Assembly (NCBI GenBank): GCA_009786775.1 | Contig: WQRL01000038.1 | Span: forward strand, 1 to 10,161 | Direction of reading: 5' to 3' | From: Oscillospiraceae bacterium | GTDB taxonomy: Bacteria > Bacillota > Clostridia > Oscillospirales > Oscillospiraceae | DNA: 10,161 nt | Shown here: positions 6,723 through 10,161 of the stretch, in pieces | Numbering within the stretch: the first letter of the stretch is position 1 | How the letters are laid out: every line of letters begins with the position of its first letter | Program-made: the position numbers and the translations under genes | The notes under the pieces: generated by a model | What the model saw: only the letters and a program-made list of their open reading frames with translations | Databases searched by the model: none | Told to the model about the DNA's origin: nothing

Positions 6723-7205
6723 TTAATTATTTCTTACGCACATGCAGCAATCCACCGCCAACGCAATGCACAAGCAGAGCAATGGGTCTTGGCCGTCAGC
6801 AATGTCCAATTCATAGCTGTCTCCCCATGTAAACCATTTTCTAGATAGCCGCATTACCGTATTGTGTCCATCCATCAGGCTATATTCATGGGCCAAAAAA
6901 TCACCCTCCAAATGCCAGGGCAGCCCTTCAAGCCTGTAGTCGTTGGAAAAAAAGGTTATCTTTCGAACCATGTCAGTTACATGATGCCCTTCAACTATTA
7001 TCCCGAAGCGGGTGGTAATGGACATAAGCCTTTGCTCAATTTTCCCCACAGGGGCAGCATTAGTATTTATGCCCTCATAAATATCCAGCTTTTTACCCAG
7101 TGATAATATCCTCCCGACAGCCGAATAAACATCATTCCCATGTTCGTCTTTTATTGCAAACCTATCTGCAAAGGAAAACACTCTTTGCTTTATATAAAGT
7201 TTCAC
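6723..7205 (-). CDS. LURP-one-related (DUF567/YxjI-type) protein
   Basis: The 160-residue product fits the LURP-one-related family, which shares the tubby C-terminal-like beta-barrel fold; the bacterial role is not established. Family landmarks are the opening MKLYIKQRVFSFADRFAIKD, the central FFSNDYRLEGLPWHLEGDFLAHEY, and the C-terminal RKWFTWGDSYELDI leading to a hydrophobic helix (LLCLCIALAVDCCMC), the segment that fills the barrel in this fold. Translation starts at a GTG (7203-7205) with SD GGAGGTG 6 nt upstream. It follows the fic gene by 28 bp and is probably cotranscribed. The product has no signal peptide and is probably cytoplasmic or membrane-associated. Confidence 0.88.
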   Translation of the reverse strand: MKLYIKQRVFSFADRFAIKDEHGNDVYSAVGRILSLGKKLDIYEGINTNAAPVGKIEQRLMSITTRFGIIVEGHHVTDMVRKITFFSNDYRLEGLPWHLEGDFLAHEYSLMDGHNTVMRLSRKWFTWGDSYELDIADGQDPLLCLCIALAVDCCMCVRNN

Positions 7206-7233
7206 TTAAAACACCTCCACGGTTTTTCTAAAT

Positions 7234-8229
7234 TCATCTCATTTCAACTCTACGGTATTTCTGATTGTGAGCATTCGGCGACTGTGGCATAGTCATTTCA
7301 ATCAGACCAGCTTCAAGCGCAGGGTGCAGGTAGTTTTTGCGGAAAGTCGGACGGTGCTTCAAGCCGAGAAGTTCCATTATTTCTAAAGCTGAAAGCGTTT
7401 TTGCCCCCACCACTGATAAAACCCGCTTCACTTGGTCGCTCACTTGGTCGCTCACTTGGTCGGCAGAAGCGTACAGTTCTAATGTATCCCAAATTGCTTG
7501 TAGCATAAAACGAAGAAACTCCGCACAATCTCCTGCATCGTTTGAACTGCCAATTGCTGCATAATACTCCTGCTGACGCTCCCAAACCATAGTTTCAACA
7601 GGAAGCCATGCAAAAATTTCTTTCCAGCGGTATAGCAAGAGAGTTTGCCACATACGCCCCATGCGTCCATTCCCATCTGGGAATGGGTGAATAACTTCAA
7701 ATTCATAATGAAACACGCAACTTTTTATAAGCGGGTGAACTTGTGCATTTTGCGTCCAATGCAACAAATCAGCCATAAGTCCCGAAACATTGCTGGCAGG
7801 CGGCGCGATGTGAACGACTTCATCTCCGCGAACTACACCTATACTCCCTAAACGAAACTGCCCCGGCACCTTCACCAAGTCTTTCATTAGTATCTGGTGC
7901 GCACTCAGCAAATCTAATATGTCATATGGATTAAATCCGAGCAGCCTATTATATACATCAAAAGCATTTTGTGCCTCGCAAATATCTTGTGCCGGTGCCA
8001 AAACACGTTTACCGTTAAAAAGAGCCGTCACTTGCTCCAGAGAAAGGGTATTATTCTCAATTGCAAGAGATGAGTGAATAGAGCGAAGCCGGTTCATCCT
8101 GCGTAACTTGGGATTTTGTTCCATGCCGCTCTGAATAGTCAGGACATCTATACGTGCAGCTATCAGTGCTACCAGAGATAGTATCTCGTCAGTGATTGTA
8201 TATTTGGGCTTATATAAGAAACCGGCCAT
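7234..8229 (-). CDS. Fic domain protein (AMPylator/nucleotidyl-transferase) with winged-helix C-terminus
   Basis: Fic enzymes usually transfer AMP from ATP to a hydroxyl side chain of a target protein. The complete core motif HPFPDGNGRMGR (181-192) is present, with catalytic His181 and the Asn/Arg residues that bind the phosphates. An N-terminal inhibitory helix is visible: SLAIEN (54-59) fits [ST]xxxE[GN], with Glu58 as the inhibitory glutamate, making this a class II, self-inhibited Fic protein. Residues 258-268 are a DQVS repeat linker. Residues about 275-331 (ALEIMELLGLKHRPTFRKNYL) resemble the winged-helix domain common at the end of this Fic subfamily and may bind DNA. SD GAGGTG with 8-nt spacing supports the ATG at 8229. 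The 331-residue length is normal. No separate antitoxin gene is adjacent. The LURP-one gene follows after 28 bp. The target is unknown. Confidence 0.93.
   Translation of the reverse strand: MAGFLYKPKYTITDEILSLVALIAARIDVLTIQSGMEQNPKLRRMNRLRSIHSSLAIENNTLSLEQVTALFNGKRVLAPAQDICEAQNAFDVYNRLLGFNPYDILDLLSAHQILMKDLVKVPGQFRLGSIGVVRGDEVVHIAPPASNVSGLMADLLHWTQNAQVHPLIKSCVFHYEFEVIHPFPDGNGRMGRMWQTLLLYRWKEIFAWLPVETMVWERQQEYYAAIGSSNDAGDCAEFLRFMLQAIWDTLELYASADQVSDQVSDQVKRVLSVVGAKTLSALEIMELLGLKHRPTFRKNYLHPALEAGLIEMTMPQSPNAHNQKYRRVEMR
7428..7463 (-). repeat. Three tandem 12-bp repeats within fic (DQVS linker)
   Basis: The unit TCACTTGGTCGC occurs three times in direct succession, the last copy ending in G. It encodes DQVS-DQVS-DQV between the Fic catalytic core and the C-terminal winged helix. 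As the unit is a multiple of three, copy-number change would alter linker length without a frameshift. Confidence 0.9.
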
Positions 8230-8381
8230 AGAGTAAGCACCTCATCTTCACGCAACCGCTTTAGCGCAATGCCGATAAACTTGCTCCCGTCATGCACACG
8301 GCACAAACTCGCTAAAACGCCACTCAAGTGTCTGCCTCAATTTATTCTAGCTTGAGCAATTGTGCAGATAATATGAGCTTA

Positions 8382-8390
8382 ATCATACCA
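8382..8390 (-). promoter_or_regulatory. Candidate extended -10 promoter for fic
   Basis: TGGTATGAT on the minus strand gives an extended -10 (TG-n-TATGAT, 5/6 to TATAAT). The -35 region is poor (TAGAAA at 17 bp). An alternative is TATTAT, 11-16 bp further downstream, with TTGTCT at 18 bp. Either would leave a leader of roughly 130-150 nt before the fic ATG. Confidence 0.35.
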
Positions 8391-8418
8391 CAGACAAAGC
8401 TGGTTTTCTACAAATTTA

Positions 8419-8447
8419 TTGACAGAAGCCTTTGCGGTTGATAAAAT
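8419..8447 (+). promoter_or_regulatory. Strong sigma-A promoter for the MarR gene
   Basis: TTGACA (8419-8424, 6/6) and TAAAAT (8442-8447, 5/6) are separated by 17 bp. The expected start near 8454 gives a leader of about 140 nt before the MarR ATG, long for a simple regulator gene. Confidence 0.75.
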
Positions 8448-8497
8448 AAATCGTGTTAGGCAAGACTAACTCCGCCCCATGCCACGCTAGGTGTTCG

Positions 8498-8510
8498 AAT
8501 AAGCGTTATT
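8498..8510. promoter_or_regulatory. Inverted repeat AATAA-GCG-TTATT, possible MarR-type operator
   Basis: A perfect 5-bp inverted repeat with a 3-nt centre, nested inside GGTG...CACC about 8 and 6 nt further out. It lies about 50 bp downstream of the -10 box, in the leader of the MarR gene. MarR proteins commonly bind AT-rich palindromes near their own promoter. A second small palindrome, CATA-TGG-TATG, lies at about 8529-8539. Autoregulation is inferred only. Confidence 0.35.
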
Positions 8511-8595
8511 GCCACCTGCCGTAATAAGCATATGGTATGTCAGCATAATGAAATCCACAAAAAATGCGGTGAAAAATTCTTGGGAGGAATAGACA

Positions 8596-9081
8596 ATGAA
8601 TGAAATTAAAGCAACCGTTATTGAACAACTGCAACACTTACAAATGTTTACAAACCGTGTGATGGGATTAGGCCTATGCCCCGCAAAGAAAATGCCTGAT
8701 CCATTGAAAGGGCAAGGGCGTATCCTCAAACTGCTTAAAATGAAGCCGGAGATGGCACAAAAAGAACTAGATTATTTGGCTGACATGCGTAAGCCTATGC
8801 TTATGGAAACACTTGAAAAACTGGAACAGAGCGGATACATCACCCGTGAGGATTCTGTGATCCGCTTGACGGATGCCGGTGCGAAAGCCGCTGACGAGGT
8901 TAATGACAACCCTGTGCAAATCTCAAAAGTGCTCGATTGCATGAGCGAGGAAGAACTCCGCACTTTCAGCAGATACCTGGCACGGCTGATTACTTGCTTT
9001 GAAGAACAATTCCCCGGCGAGGATTTTGAAGCCCCCCGCATGATGATGAAGAAGTTTTCAGCACCGCATACCGGGAAGTAA
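8596..9081 (+). CDS. MarR-type winged-helix transcriptional regulator
   Basis: The 161-residue product has MarR-family layout. An N-terminal helix for dimer contacts (about 1-24) is followed by a winged helix-turn-helix at about 38-95: QGRILKLLKMKPEMAQKELDYLADMRKPMLMETLEKLEQSGYITRE and a short wing ending VIRLTDAGAKAADE. C-terminal helices (about 105-145) complete the dimer region. MarR proteins are ligand-sensing dimers that usually repress their own operon and a nearby efflux or detoxification gene. SD GGGAGGA, 7 nt before the ATG at 8596, sets the start. The MFS transporter follows in the same direction after about 183 bp, the usual partner of such a regulator. Cysteines at 28, 115 and 133 could allow redox sensing, but that is speculative. 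Confidence 0.85.
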   Translation: MNEIKATVIEQLQHLQMFTNRVMGLGLCPAKKMPDPLKGQGRILKLLKMKPEMAQKELDYLADMRKPMLMETLEKLEQSGYITREDSVIRLTDAGAKAADEVNDNPVQISKVLDCMSEEELRTFSRYLARLITCFEEQFPGEDFEAPRMMMKKFSAPHTGK

Positions 9082-9194
9082 AAACATTAGCAAGGCGCTT
9101 AACAATCAGCTTCAGGCATCATGGCAGCCTCCAGCGCAACCGCCACAACTGAGGCAATGACGAGGCCATGGCATATAAAGATGATTTTAAGCCT

Positions 9195-9218
9195 GTTTTC
9201 ATGCAAGTTTTCATGCAA
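9195..9218 (+). repeat. Two tandem copies of GTTTTCATGCAA upstream of the MFS gene
   Basis: A perfect 12-bp tandem duplication lying 47 bp before the MFS start, in the gap after the MarR gene. Each copy contains ATGCA. It may be a regulator half-site array or a recent slippage duplication. No convincing separate promoter was found in the gap (9082-9264), nor a terminator after the MarR gene. Confidence 0.75.
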
Positions 9219-9264
9219 AATAGGTTTAATTTCATGTTTAGAATATTTTGCAAGGATGATTTTT

Positions 9265-10161
9265 TTGAACGCAAACAATAATGGCACGAAAAATAAAAAT
9301 GTCCTATTTCTTGGATTAGTCAGTTTTTTCACTGACCTTAGCACAAAAATGGTGTATCCTCTTGTGCCTCTCTATTTGACTGCGGTTTTTGGTGTAACCC
9401 CCGCACTAATCGGCCTTATAGAAGGCGTTGTTGAGAGCTTGGCAGACATTTTAAAAGTCTTTAGCGGCCGCATTTCAGATAGGCTGCAAAAGAAGAAGGC
9501 TTTGGCCTTTGCCGGCTATTCAACAGGGGTGCTTTATAAAATTTTATTAGTTGCCGCCGGGTCATGGACGGGTGTGCTGTTTGCCAAAATCGTTGACCGC
9601 TTCGGCAAGGGCATCAGAACAGCACCGAGGGACATGCTCATATCTGAAAGCGCGGGGGAAAAATCGCTGGGGAAATCTTTTGGCTTACAAAAGATGTTAG
9701 ACAAAGCCGGTTCTGCTCTTGGAATTCTAATAGTTTATTTCTTATTTATTGGAGGCATAGAGGATTTCAGGCGCATATTTCTAATTTCTGCCATCCCTGC
9801 CATCGTGGGATTGTCTATGTTCTTTTTTGTAAAAGAACGGAAAACACCCAGCCCATTGCAGGCCACAAACCGCCTTCCGTTTTTCGCAAGTCTAAAAAAA
9901 CTGGATAAAAGGTTGAAATTATACCTTTTCGTAGTGCTGCTGTTTACCCTTGGTAACTCATCAAATGTTTTTTTGCTTTTAAGGGCGCAGTCCGTAGGAT
10001 TTGATGATAGCTCAGTGATTCTCCTATTCTTCGCATTCACAGTGTCAGCTTCGGTTTTGGCATTGCCGCTGGGAAAACTCAGCGACAAGATTGGAAGAAA
10101 GGCACTCTTGGTTTCGGGATATCTTGTATTCTCGGCTGCATACTTGGGATTTGCTTTCGCT
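9265..10161 (+). CDS. MFS transporter, probable drug/multidrug efflux, partial (3' end beyond window)
   Basis: The reading frame runs open to the right edge (299 codons of an expected 390-420). The opening LFLGLVSFFTDLSTKMVYPL and IGLIEGVVESLADILKVFSGR are typical of the MFS_1 group of exporters. The MFS motif A appears twice, as GRISDRLQKKK after the second helix and GKLSDKIGRKALL after the eighth, marking the two six-helix halves. DRFGKGIRTAPRDMLISES lies in the loop after helix 4. Start choice: SD AAGG (9252-9255) is 9 nt from TTG at 9265, but directly abuts the in-frame ATG at 9256, so TTG is favoured. An in-frame ATG at 9181 has no SD, and the stretch between is low-complexity. Position behind a MarR gene suggests efflux of the compound MarR senses; the substrate is unknown. 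Confidence 0.88.
   Translation, partial: MNANNNGTKNKNVLFLGLVSFFTDLSTKMVYPLVPLYLTAVFGVTPALIGLIEGVVESLADILKVFSGRISDRLQKKKALAFAGYSTGVLYKILLVAAGSWTGVLFAKIVDRFGKGIRTAPRDMLISESAGEKSLGKSFGLQKMLDKAGSALGILIVYFLFIGGIEDFRRIFLISAIPAIVGLSMFFFVKERKTPSPLQATNRLPFFASLKKLDKRLKLYLFVVLLFTLGNSSNVFLLLRAQSVGFDDSSVILLFFAFTVSASVLALPLGKLSDKIGRKALLVSGYLVFSAAYLGFAFA

Larger units (their letters stand above)
8230..8595. other. Divergent control region between fic and the MarR gene
   Basis: A 366-bp region without a supportable gene. It holds a candidate fic promoter, a strong plus-strand promoter, an approximately 140-nt MarR leader with inverted repeats, and possibly degenerate coding sequence near the fic end. The two -10 regions lie about 55 bp apart and point away from each other, so one bound regulator could affect both. 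Confidence 0.7.

Noticed and set aside
7234..8229. Fic/Doc toxin-antitoxin pair
   Set aside because: The inhibitory [ST]xxxE[GN] helix is inside the Fic protein itself and no small antitoxin gene is adjacent, so it is a class II self-inhibited Fic rather than a two-gene module.
9181..9264. Upstream ATG (9181) as the MFS start, giving 28 extra residues
   Set aside because: No SD precedes it. The added stretch (FSCKFSCK repeat) comes from the tandem DNA duplication and is unlike MFS N-termini.
1..10161. CRISPR arrays, tRNA and rRNA genes
   Set aside because: No regularly spaced repeats were seen. Scanning the intergenic regions by eye showed no cloverleaf with a TTCRANY arm and no rRNA-like sequence.

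Overview
The window most resembles a Firmicutes genome of the Clostridia type. The grounds are a GatCAB amidotransferase operon next to a clostridial-type purB, strong purine-rich Shine-Dalgarno sites, GTG and TTG starts, sigma-A promoters of TTGACA/TATAAT type, and a DUF2148 ferredoxin-domain protein. No taxon can be fixed from the sequence alone.

Layout. From base 8229 down to base 1 all genes lie on the minus strand, in transcription order: fic (Fic-domain protein), a LURP-one/DUF567 protein, a DUF2148 iron-sulfur protein, a four-helix membrane protein of unknown function, purB, gatC, gatA, and gatB, which runs off the left edge. From 8419 onward the direction is plus: a well-formed promoter, a MarR-type regulator, and an MFS transporter that runs off the right edge. 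A 366-bp divergent control region (8230-8595) separates the two halves.

How the genes work together. GatC, GatA and GatB form the amidotransferase that makes Gln-tRNA(Gln) and/or Asn-tRNA(Asn) by transamidation. PurB acts twice in purine synthesis. The close spacing of purB-gatC (19 bp) and the ATGA overlap of gatA-gatB indicate one operon. Fic and the LURP-one gene are 28 bp apart and probably cotranscribed. MarR plus MFS is the usual arrangement of a drug-responsive regulator with its efflux pump.

The most interesting region is 4650-4996, between the membrane-protein gene and purB. A 327-bp segment is flanked by a perfect 10-bp direct repeat (CTATTAATAA). Removing the segment and one repeat copy gives the membrane gene a slightly different end (FFINSK-stop) only 42 bp from the purB start, which is the compact spacing of the neighbouring genes. 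The segment therefore looks like an insertion. It carries its own purB-directed promoter (TTGATT, 17 bp, TATACT). This is followed at once by a 9-codon open frame with an SD and by a long hairpin (24 of 25 positions pairable in the minus-strand RNA) ending in a U run. That is the architecture of a ribosome-sensing transcription attenuator or a small RNA, apparently placed in front of purB-gatCAB.
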